NCBI RefSeq assembly: GCF_963678635.1 | Contig: NC_087068.1 | Span: forward strand, 36,525,436 to 36,589,435 | Length of the DNA: 64,000 bases | Origin: Symsagittifera roscoffensis | Taxonomy: Eukaryota > Xenacoelomorpha > Acoela > Convolutidae | Direction of reading: 5' to 3' | Shown: positions 53,840-62,964 of the stretch, one piece after another | How the letters are laid out: each line of letters starts with the position of its first letter | How positions within the stretch are numbered: position 1 is the first letter of the stretch | Position numbers and translations under genes: made by a program | The notes under the pieces: generated by a model | Databases searched by the model: none | What the model was told of the DNA's origin: nothing | The model's input: the letters and a program-made list of their open reading frames with translations, nothing else

Positions 53840-55647
53840 TTAGTCGTCGGGGAAGAAACCGTGGGGGAAGATGTCGTGGATAAGATCGGAAGTTGTTAGT
53901 AATTTAGCTAAGATGCGGATGATATTTTTAGTTTGAAGCAGTGGCCAAAGCAATTGAAGTGCTTTAATGGTTGTTAGTTCTTCAGTGCCAACTGCAAACT
54001 CATAAGGTGTGTTTTGGATGAGATTATATAATTTGTGATTGAATTTAGTGTTGTGGATGAATTCTAATATGGGGATTTCTATAGGTTGAACAAATTCGTG
54101 TGGGATAAGGAAGGGTCGGGATTCTTCTGCGTTGAAGGTCTTGGTGATGGGACAAAAAATATACATTTGGGTTATGGGATCAGAATTTCGAAGAATACCA
54201 TGAAGGTTAGTATCTTTAATGCAATATGTGAAGTTAAGAAAGAATGGTGAGGTGTATTTGGAATTAATGAATTGAAAACGGTGGCGTGGTTGTCTGGAGG
54301 GAGTGTGTAGGTCGAAGTGATTTTGTATAAAACGATAATATGTATATGTGTGAGTTTGTTTAGTGCGTAACATAATATCGTGTGAGCAGTGCAAATCTCG
54401 TTCATGTGGTGCAAGGAAATGAAAGGTTAGTGAAAATAATTGAAAGCGTTCTTTAAAACTTTCGTAGGCTTGTGTGTCTGTTAGTGCTTCTGAAATGATG
54501 TGATCAAATTTGCGATCAAAGATGTTAAGTGTAAATACATATGGTGTTTTAATGAAAAATTTTTCTGTGATTTGTGGGTTAGCGAAGCGATCGTCGTCTA
54601 AAAATTGATCTTGGTTAGTTCGGATTATGTTATGATCGTAATATTCTAGCGTATATTCGTTAGCTCGGGGTGCAGTGTAAGTTTTTAGTGACTTTTTATA
54701 TCCGATGTAAGTAAATTGTCTAGGTGTTAGTGGTGTAGTGAGTCGATATAGCATGTCTTTATTTCGTTCTATATCGATGTGAGTGTTAGATAAAGGTAGG
54801 CAAAGGGGATTAGTAAAATGATAATATGAGGTCCAAGGAAGGGTAGGCATTAAAACGTGTTCGTCTACAAAACTACGTGTATCGTTAGTGTCGTGAGGGG
54901 TGTTTAAGGTATATTGTGGAAATGAGGGTAAGGTGATAGCTAAAAATTCTTTCGTGTTAGTGTGATTTGGATGATTTATATATTCACGGGCTGTTCCTGG
55001 TTTTGCTGGGAAAGGATGGTTTGGGAACTTTCTTTTAAAAGTGCGATAAGCTCTATTAGTGCTGAGTGAAGATTCAGTAGATGTGGATGATGGTGCTATT
55101 GATTCGGTATAAACTGAAGAGGGTGTAGGGGTAGGTGGGTTGGATGAATCTATTGTGGATGAAATTTGGTTTATAGTGGGGGTGTCAAGGTGGTAGGGTT
55201 GTTGTTGTAGGGTAATAAAATTATCTAGTTCTGGGGAGATTTGGGGGGTATCTGGAGAATTGGATGATCGGTCTGAATGAAGTGAAGAGTAGGTTGGAGT
55301 GACTTGGGAAGCATAAGAGGGTGTAGAATTGGTTGGGACAGGGTTATTTGGTAGTATTGGTTGAAAAGGGGGTTGGGAAAAAATTGAGGGTGGGTGTGAA
55401 AATGATTGGATGGAGATGGTTCAGAGTCGGCAAATTCATCGGGGGTTTCAATATTCGGGTTATTGAGTTGTGAAGTGGAGTATAAAACTGAGATTTGTGA
55501 ATTAGTATCTGAATTCATGCCTGATGTTACATTAATGGTTGGAAAATCGGGTGGCGGGAAAGCAAAAAGTGGAATTATTGTAATTGGAGTGGTGAGGTTG
55601 GTTGGGTGGGAATTTGAGCGGTGTAGGGATCCAAGTTGTCGGCTCAT
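53840..55647 (-). CDS. ORF3 downstream of env (unknown function; needs a -1 frame change)
   Basis: The first part (55225-55647, 140 codons) starts MSRQLGSLHRSNSHPTN and is Ser/Thr/Pro/Asn-rich. The main part is open in the -1 frame from about 55420 to 53840. It includes the 336 codons after M at 54850 and about 190 further codons upstream (VTPTYSSLHSDRSSNSP, TNRAYRTFKRKFPNHPF). The C-terminal 350 or so residues look globular: RQFTYIGYKKSLKTYTAPR, FFIKTPYVFTLNIFDRKFDH, LRTKQTHTYTYYRFIQNH and SPFFLNFTYCIKD. There is no signal peptide or membrane segment. Its ATG overlaps the env stop (ATGA, 55644-55647). I do not recognise the family. It is conserved in element A at about half its residues. Confidence 0.65.
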
Positions 55648-57235
55648 CGTGGGCTAAAAAAATTATTATTTTGAGACTGAAAAGCGGTGGTATGGGGTTG
55701 TTCTATAATTTGTTCATAAGTATTTTCATCTTGTGAATGGTGTGTCATTATATGTTGGATGGGACTTTGTGATATGGTTGGTGTAAAATTTGGATTATGT
55801 GTTATTGCTAAATTTCGAAAATTACGTGGGACTAGGGATAGTGGATGGTTATGTGGTAGGGGTGGTAACTGTGGTGCTGTAGGCGCTGTGTCTACATTGT
55901 TATGTTCTTCGTCGTATGTGTTCTGTCTTGTTGCTATTTTTGTGTTGTATTCTTTTATTTGTGCGTCTAAAAGAATTTTGTTTATTGATGTAGAAAAAAT
56001 TCCGAAAAATCCTGCAAATAGTATGCGTGCTACACTTGCTTGTCTGTTTACTTGTGTGTGTATAGCACATGTGTTGTAGATTCCTTTTAAAAGTGAAAAA
56101 AGAAATCCTATAAAGTTAAACATTGCGTATAAAATAGTTAATTTTTCTAAGATGTAATAGGGCCATCCTAGAAAATCAAGAATTTCATTTTTGAGTGTAA
56201 CAAAGCTAAAAATATTAATAGGTGATATATCTTGGGGACGGTATTTTTCACAGTTTAGATATATATAATCTTTAATGTCTTTAAAATATCCGCTATAGTC
56301 TTGCGTATAGATGTCTGCAAATCCTGCGGTTTCGGCAAGTTTGCGTAAGTTTTGGTCAATTGATTGTCTTTGTATAGTGTCCATTTGTGTTAATAATTCT
56401 TGGAATTGTTGTGTTCTAATGTGATGTTGAATATCTGATTTTGAATATATTCCTATTGATTGTAAGTCGATATTTGGGATTCGAGCGATAGCTCTAATGC
56501 TTTCAGGTGAAAATTTTTTGAGTGATTGCATTAATGTGGGATATGGGGTAAGAAGGTAATATTTATCTTCATCAGGGTTTAGTTGTACTACATTGTGGCT
56601 ATTTTCTGATCCACATGGGACTGCGGTATCCCAGAAATAAGTTCTTCTTGAAAGTGTGTCAACGAAATGTACTTTATTCTTATAAAAGATAGGGATTCTT
56701 TTATAGCATCGTTTGTCTTCAAAAACGTATAGTGGTGATACTTTTTTGGTACAAGTATAAAACCATAAAATGTTTCCTTCGTAGTCTAAAAAATTTGATC
56801 TATTTCCTGATAGTAAATATCCTGCGTAGGGTATTTTTAATACTGCTAGTGCAAGTGATTGTAATATTTGTGTTCTTTCTAATTCGCATAGTTGGTGTAG
56901 TGTTTCTAATTCGGAGAGTGACATTTCTTGAAAAATTCGGCTAATCGTGTAGTCTAATTTCATATCTAAGTGAATATCATAGTGGATATTACCGAAATAT
57001 GTACTATTCATTAGTGATAGTTCTTGTAAACGTGTGCTTTGATCGTCTTGGGGCTTTAGATGTCCACCAGGTTGACCTGTATTTTTTTTGAAAATTAACT
57101 GGTATGTATGATGTTCCTTCATTTGGAGGATGACTTGTGGCGTATGGGTCGACTTTTATTTTTCCAGTGGTCATGTCGAATCCTTTTTCGTATTCAACTA
57201 GTATTTCGGAGTATTAATAATTTTAGAATATACAT
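55644..57235 (-). pseudogene. Env: chuvirus-glycoprotein-like membrane fusion protein, N-terminal deletion
   Basis: The main open frame is 55644-57122 (492 codons). Blocks that I associate with Jingchuvirales (chuvirus) glycoproteins are SLSELETLHQLCELERTQ, AGYLLSGNRSNFLDYEGN, CYKRIPIFYKNKVHFVDTLS, TYFWDTAVPC and a YYLLTPYP segment. A long hydrophobic stretch follows (PYYILEKLTILYAMFNFIGF to FFGIFSTS), probably the transmembrane anchor, then a tail of about 120 polar residues. The env start at 57235 (MYILKLL) is joined directly to the YSEILVEYEKGFD segment, so about 220 residues present in A (including most of the signal peptide) are deleted. A frameshift near an A-run at 57085-57095 separates the two parts. 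Confidence 0.72.
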
Positions 57236-58340
57236 GTGTATGATAATCCTGAGTATGGGTTATAAAATGTAATGTAACCAATTGTCTTTTTGGTGTATCT
57301 GTCGTATTTATATAATACTTCAGTTGTTATAAAGGGTGGTGGTAGTGATTGAGCTGTTATGTTTGGTGGGTTTAAAGGGTAGGGATGTTGAGTAATGTTG
57401 TTTAATTTAACTGTGATTTCAAACTTTAATTGTAAACTATTTTGTTGGAGTATTTGTATATTGTGGTCACGAATATCGTCGTGGATGTCTTGTCGATATT
57501 GTAGTCTATTGAGTGCCCAGTTGTGAAGGCGATTACTTTCTAAGTGTTGTCCAAATAGTGGTGGAGGTGCTGTAAATGTATTCCAATCTAGTCTTAAAGG
57601 AATAGTTGTTGATGATTGTTCTCGATATCTTGCGTCGAGATTATTTGGAAAATTTAAGTTAAAAGGTGTCGGTGAAATTTGGCTAATTCATGGTGTTGAT
57701 GGTAGTGATAATGTTTCCGGTAGTGATGAGGATGTTGTATCTGAAGAAATATCTATTGGGTCATTGGTTAAATTTGGTTCACCTTGTGTGAATGAATGTG
57801 TTGTCCATTATGGTAGTCGTGATGTTTGGTTTGGGGGATTAAAGGGATTTTCACGTATTTGTTCAGATGTTGGTGTTGAACCTAAGTAATCTGAGGGTAG
57901 GCTTGAGGTGCTACGTTGTGAAAGAAGTGTAGGGGTTTCTGGTAAGATACCAGTGGTGTTTTCTGGAGTGCTTTGTGATGGGGATTGAGGTATTTCAAAA
58001 TGAACTCGGGGAGTTTGAAAATTTCTATTTCGTCGAGGATGTATAATTTGTCTATTTATTTCGGTTGTGTTTTGGTTTTGGCTAGGATGTCGTATTCTAC
58101 TTAGTTCTGGTGGTAGTGTTGGGTATAAGTTATATGTTGGTTCACTTAAAGGTGCTTGCCGTTGAACGGGTTCTAGTGGTTCAGATAAGCGTGCGTGTCG
58201 TTCTTCAAAAGTATATGGGTTATCTTGAAAGGAAATTCGTGTAGATGTTTGAGGATTTTGGGTAGTTGAAGGTGTTGTTGGGTTATCTTGGGATGATGTC
58301 GGTGAAGACTGACTTTGGGACTGTTGGTTAGCAATTTTTG
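57223..58340 (-). pseudogene. Ser/Pro/Asn-rich ORF upstream of env
   Basis: The sense frame runs about 370 codons without an obvious ATG. The N-part is Pro/Ser/Gln/Thr-rich (QQSQSQSSPTSSQDNP, STRISFQDNPYTFEERHARL, LSEPLEPVQ, INRQIIHPRRNRNFQTPR). The C-part is more ordered (LNFPNNLDARYREQSS, WALNRLQYRQDIHDDI, LKFEITVKLNNI, YKYDRYTKKTIGYITFYNP). Two in-frame stops (near 57808 and 57690) replace residues that are open in the A copies. The ORF ends TCIF-stop, overlapping the env ATG by 13 nt. Its position between pol and env would suit an accessory or a leader-type protein. No known family is recognised. Confidence 0.5.
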
Positions 58341-58361
58341 ATAGTTTTTTGGTTTATTCTT

Positions 58362-58550
58362 TTAGTGAAAAAGTTTATGTTTATTATAGTATTCTTCTAA
58401 AAAAAGAATTAGGAGGATTGTTGCTAGAGCGAATGTGATGATTGCTTTCTTTATACATTTGCATATGGTCAAAATGAGGGATGATAGAAATGTTATGAAA
58501 ATTACAAATAGTAAAAAAATATCAGTTCTACTGAAAATGGTTCGTATCAT
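58362..58550 (-). CDS. Small membrane ORF (TM), 62 codons
   Basis: MIRTIFSRTDIFLLFVIFIT, then a continuous hydrophobic run, CKCIKKAIITFALATILLIL and FLEEYYNKHKLFH. It has two hydrophobic helices separated by CKCIKK, a viroporin-like layout. All A copies keep CKCMKN and FALATILLILFIEEYYN, so the sequence is conserved at protein level. The upstream sense sequence TTTTCAG resembles a splice acceptor. Function is unknown. Confidence 0.45.
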   Translation of the reverse strand: MIRTIFSRTDIFLLFVIFITFLSSLILTICKCIKKAIITFALATILLILFLEEYYNKHKLFH

Positions 58551-58559
58551 TTAGACAAG

Positions 58560-58790
58560 TTTTATGAATCGTACCTGTGGATATAATCAAGGGCTTTTGA
58601 AAGTTGGAGGAATAGTTCAAATATGGAATAGAAAATTTAAAAAATATTGCAAAAAATGATTAAGATTATTACAAAAGATTCAAAGATATCAAAAAGAAAT
58701 ATTATGAAAGTTTTAAGTATCGTAAAAAATTGTCTGAGATTTGTTAGAATTATATTGACTGATTGGGAGAAGAGCATTTAAGAAATGACT
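58560..58790 (-). pseudogene. Small hydrophobic ORF X
   Basis: The sense frame reads ILTNLRQFFTILKTFIIFLF, then DIFESFVIILIIFCNIF, a stop, and IFYSIFELFLQLSKALDYIH before RYDS-stop. It aligns to segment X in element A (LELLIVLLIIFCNFFVIFHS, HLLRYDNS), where the frame is open. In A it is fused to env, but here it stands alone between the pol-env non-coding block and the TM ORF. Confidence 0.4.
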
Positions 58791-59369
58791 TTCGATCGAA
58801 TATTTTTTGTTGTTTGGGGCAATTTTCAAGTGTGGTCGGATTATTTATTGGTTTTTTGACAAGTGGGTTGAGTTTTGTGAAAAATTGTTGGGGGCAATTT
58901 TTATGGTGATCGGGAGGTCGTCTTTTTCTTTATTTTCATTTGTCAAATGATCCGGGGTATGGTGAGATTTTTGTACTTTAGGCTAATTAAAATGTTCGTT
59001 CTGTTACTCTAGGCTAAGTTAACAGATTTGTTTTGGGGGTATTTGAGGTCTGAGTTGGGGAAATATTGTTGATCTTTGGGTTATTAGATAAGGGAGGGTT
59101 ATGATATTATGGTGATATTTATTTTAGTAGTCAAGTTGGAGTGGTTTGCTTATTTTTGACCTGGAGGTCGTAAAGTTATAGTTATAGATATGCCTGGAGT
59201 TTTATATCGTTCGTCTAATTGATCTGAGTTTAAGTTAGAGAAGGTGACGGATTGGATGAATCCTATTGGTTTAAATTTGAACTAGAATCATTGCGTGTTT
59301 GTCAGCATGTTATTTTGAAAAATGACAATTCAAAAAGTTTCAGAGGTTTCAAGACTGTGAAATATAAAA
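58791..59369 (-). other. Non-coding block between pol and the env region
   Basis: Aligns to 19641-20060 and 27146-27560 in element A. No frame is open for more than a few tens of codons. The shared plus-strand pieces GATAAGGGAGGGTT and GCTTATTTTTGACCTGGAG stand out as the best conserved. Confidence 0.5.
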
Positions 59370-59672
59370 TTAAGGTTGTTTTTGAAATTCGACTTTCTTT
59401 AATATTTTAGATTGTGGGATGAATATTTTATAATTTTTACGTGGTTGATTTCTAAGTCGTGATGACTCTCTATGTTCTGATTTGTCGATTTGCTCTTGGG
59501 GTATTATTTGTTCTGTCATTTTTCTATTTCTCCTTTCTTTATGAGATGTATTTTGATCTAGATTTTTTGTATTGTTTTTTGTGGTGGTTGATTTTGTATT
59601 TTGGTTTTTGAGGTGAAAATCTCTTTGTTCCTTTGTTGTATTTTCCGTATGTGGGTTATTTTGAATAACTTT
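59370..59672 (-). pseudogene. Basic C-terminal tail of integrase, cut off by a nonsense codon
   Basis: In frame with integrase after FTG-TGA: KVIQNNPHTENTTKEQRDFH, then a Lys/Asn/Gln/Thr-rich stretch and SSRLRNQPRKNYKIF, ending at TAA. In both A copies the same position is Leu (FTGL), so the TGA is a mutation and the tail was originally part of Pol. Basic tails of this kind often tether integrase to nucleic acid or chromatin. Confidence 0.55.
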
Positions 59673-60520
59673 TCAACCTGTAAAAGAATACAATTGAGTT
59701 AGTTCGCGGAGTGCGTATTCTTTTGGATAATAAGGTAATAGGTTATTTCGATGTTGAACGAGTTCTTTTTTGTCTGAGTCGGTGATTTTATATGTGACAT
59801 CAGTGGGTTTTGCAATTATTTGGTATGGTCCTTTACGAAGGGGTTGTAATTTTTTAGAAATTCCTTTTTGAGTATTAAAATTGGGTATTAAAACAAATGT
59901 TCCAATTTTTAAATCGGAGGCTGGTGTAAAGCGTGAATTTATTTGTTCATTAATGTTTTGCCTTTGTAACAACTTTTTTGTTACTTTTTGGTAAATTTCA
60001 AGGTGTTTTTTATCTCTGTTTAAAATCCATTCGGTGTGTGTACCGGAGGCTAATTTAAGAATTTGTGGGTGATGAAAATGATCTTCATCGTGTGTATGTA
60101 AAGGTAGGTTATAACAAATTGAATCTTTATTCGGTTGACAATAACTTTGTGCGTTTTTATGAGAGTTTGCTGTAAACATTATTGGTTTGCGTGGCTTTTG
60201 GTTAAAAACCATTTCATATGGTGACATTCCTAGAGTTGTCGTAATTTATGAATTATATGCTAAGGGAAATAATTTTACATCTGCTGACCATTCGGTGTAT
60301 CTTGTATCATTTCCACTGATGATACATCTGAGGTATTCTTGTAATGAACGGTTCATACCTTCGACTAAGCCGTTTGTCCAAGGTGCGTGAGATGTACGTG
60401 GTTTGTGTTTGATGTTATATAAATGACATAGTGTGATGATTTCATTATTTATGAATTCTGTACCGTTGTCTGTAACTAAAATTTCTGGTAGTCCAAATTT
60501 GGCTATCCAGTGTTCATAAA
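59673..60520 (-). pseudogene. Integrase catalytic core (second half) and C-terminal domain
   Basis: The sense frame contains GLPEILVTDNGTEFINNEI with the second catalytic Asp, HAPWTNGLVEGMNRSLQEYL with the catalytic Glu, then a stop near 60247 (Gln in A). It continues as an open frame of 184 codons: SPYEMVFNQKPRKPIMFTAN, CYNLPLHTHDEDHFHH and the C-terminal RKGPYQIIAKPTDVTYKI, a GPY/F motif typical of Ty3/gypsy and retroviral-like integrases. It is separated from the first half by the frameshift at 60521-60542. Confidence 0.75.
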
Positions 60521-62461
60521 GCGTTGTGTAAGCGTTGTGTAAGCGTAATAAGCGTTACAATGTGGTACTGGGTTAAGTGCTACATAATGTGTAAATGCGT
60601 CAACAATTACCATAATGTAGGAGTTTCCTTCAGATGAGGGTGAAATTGGTCCTTTTGTATCAAAGGAGATACGGTGGTTAAAGTACAAACTTTGTCCTTT
60701 AAAATCTTGTTTTTGTGCTATTTGTTTTTGATTTGGATAAGGTTTATTTAGTTGACATACTATACAATCATTGCATAGTACTTTTTTCCAAATTGGTGCA
60801 TTTGGGAAATAAAAGTTTTGTATGAAATTTGAATATGTTTTCTCTGATCCAGAGTGTCCTTTAATATTTTGTGTATGTGAAATATTAAAAACTATGAGAA
60901 TCATACTCAAAGGGAGACAGGGAACTGTAGATTCATTTAATTTATATTCTAAAAGGTCTGTATTTTCATTAACTGTGGTATTATTAAATTTTCGAAAGTA
61001 TCTGAGGAGTGTTTTGTTTCCTAAAATAGTTGTATCTGCCTTGACGGGTTTAGTTTTATATTTGTGCCATGATTTTAGTTGTCTAATTACTGGGTCAAGA
61101 TTTTGATATTGTTTCAATGTTGAAATTGTAATTGTTTCTGTTGGGGGGAGAAAAATGTTTTCAATTTCTAATTTAGATAAGGGTATTGTATCAAGTGGGT
61201 CATGGAGGTCAAAAACTTGATTTATTGTGTATTTTGAATCGTTTGTTTGTGGTCCTGATAAATTTATTTTATCAGTTAAGTTTTCTTTTTCAATTAGTGG
61301 AAAAAGATTTTTTTTAGGCGGGTGTTGTTTTATTCTTTTTTGTTGGGTGTTATTTTTTATCCATTGTGAATATGGAATTGGTTTAAAAGTTGATGTTCCA
61401 AGTAGATCAACTTCATAGTGATTATTTTGGCAATCTAAATAAAGTGGGAAATGTTGTAAACTATTTATCTGTGATTGTTCAACGTCAGTTTTTACTGCAT
61501 ATTTGCATTCCAATCGGGGTGATGTTTCGTTTTCTGCAAGGTAGAATTTTATATTTTTGGGTATTTCAACTGTGGTTTTACGTGTAAGTAATTCAGGTGG
61601 CGTATTTCGACTTAAAGTGTCTGGTAATGCAAGATTTTTTCCTGCGGTCCAAACTATATGTAAGTTTGGGAATTTCATTAAAATTAGTTGAAATCTATAA
61701 ACTCGGTGGTTTGGATTAGATTTTTGTGTAAAGAGAAAGATGATTGGTTTATGGTCTGTGAAAAGAACTGTTGGATGTTTTGATCCAAGTATCAGAAATT
61801 CATATTCTGTGAGTGTATATATTATGGCTGTACATTCTCTCATTAGAGTTGAGAGTCGTAGCTCTGCTTGAGTGAATAATCGAGAATTTGCTGATATGAG
61901 GTTCATTTTATTTGTACCATTATGTGATTGTAATAATGCTGCGCCGATGCCAAAGTTCGAAGCATCGCACATTGCATAGAATGGTTGATTTGGATCTGGA
62001 ATTGTGTTCGAAATTTGTTCAGTTAAGAGTTTCTTAATTTCTTCAAATCGTGCTTGATGTTCTGTATTCCATTCAAAATTATTTTGTTGTCTAAGTATAT
62101 TATAGAATGGTCTTAGGTATAATTGCATTTTATAAACATATTTGCTTAAAAAGTTTAACATTCCAAGGAATTCTTGGATTTTCTTTTTATTTGTTGGTGG
62201 TTGGAGTTTCTGAATAGCATCAATGCGTGATTTCAATGGAGTGATTGTTTTTCTTTCTATATTATGTCCTAAGAATTTAACTCTTGTCAAAAAGAAGTGT
62301 GATTTATCGGGGGCGGCCTTCAGATTTTCGTTCTGAAGTATTTGGTGATAATGTTCTAAAACATTGAACATTTCTTCTTTAGTCTGTGATTGCATAAAAA
62401 CATCGTCTAAATATGTGATTGCGTTTTTCTTGAGTATTAGTGGTCTAAAAATTTTGCTCAT
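60503..62461 (-). pseudogene. Ty3/gypsy-like Pol: RT palm/thumb, RNase H, integrase N-terminus
   Basis: 652 codons are open. RT catalytic YLDD is at residues 17-20, thumb/connection KKKIQEFLGMLNFLSKYV near 92-109. RNase H has Asp166 in FYAMCDASNFG, the Glu in LSTLMRE near 209 and Asp236 in LFTDHKP. A long linker of about 240 residues follows. The integrase zinc finger uses H529, H536, C563 and C566 (CNDCIVC). The first integrase catalytic Asp is D601 (FDTKG), with VDAFTHY at 620-626. The frame ends prematurely at a frameshift. M1 is not a real start, because RT continues upstream. Confidence 0.85.
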
Positions 62462-62964
62462 AAAAGCTGAAAATGCTGCTGGTCCTATGGATATTCCATA
62501 GAATAGGCGGTTGAATTCATACTGTTGGTTTCCAATAACAAATTGTGTTTAACGTCGCGATTGTTCATCTAATGGCATTTGATTATATATTTGTTCATAT
62601 CTGCGGTTGTAAAGTATTTTCCGTTTATTTTTGTTAAAATAACTTGTATTGGTTCAATAGGCCAGTTGCATTTTGATTCATCTATGAGTGAGTTGAGGTA
62701 TCTAGCGTCGAGAATGATTTTTAATGATTCTCCTTTGGCTAGAATGATAACAGGGTTGATAAATGTGTTACCTTTTGGTTGTTCTTCTTTATTTACTGGT
62801 GATATAATGTTGTATTGTTCTAAAATGTCGAGTAATCTGTTCACTTTATCGTGTAAGTGAATTGGTACTTTGCTTGCTCTTTGTTTTTTGAAAACTGCGT
62901 CTGGTTTTAATGGGAGAATGTAGTGATGAGCTGATTTTGCCAACATCAAATTTGGATGTTGCAT
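62462..62964 (-). pseudogene. Reverse transcriptase, N-terminal part
   Basis: The frame at 62569-62964 reads PLKPDAVFKKQRASKVPIHL, then NPVIILAKGESLKIILDARY, LNSLIDESKCNWPIEPIQ and KYFTTADMN, the RT region with the first catalytic Asp (TTADMN). A frame change then leads to MPLDEQSRR, a stop, TQFVIGNQQYEFNRLFYGIS and IGPAAFSAF, which connects to the YLDD frame. A second frame change near 62930 separates it from the protease frame. Both breaks are absent at these places in A. Confidence 0.75.
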
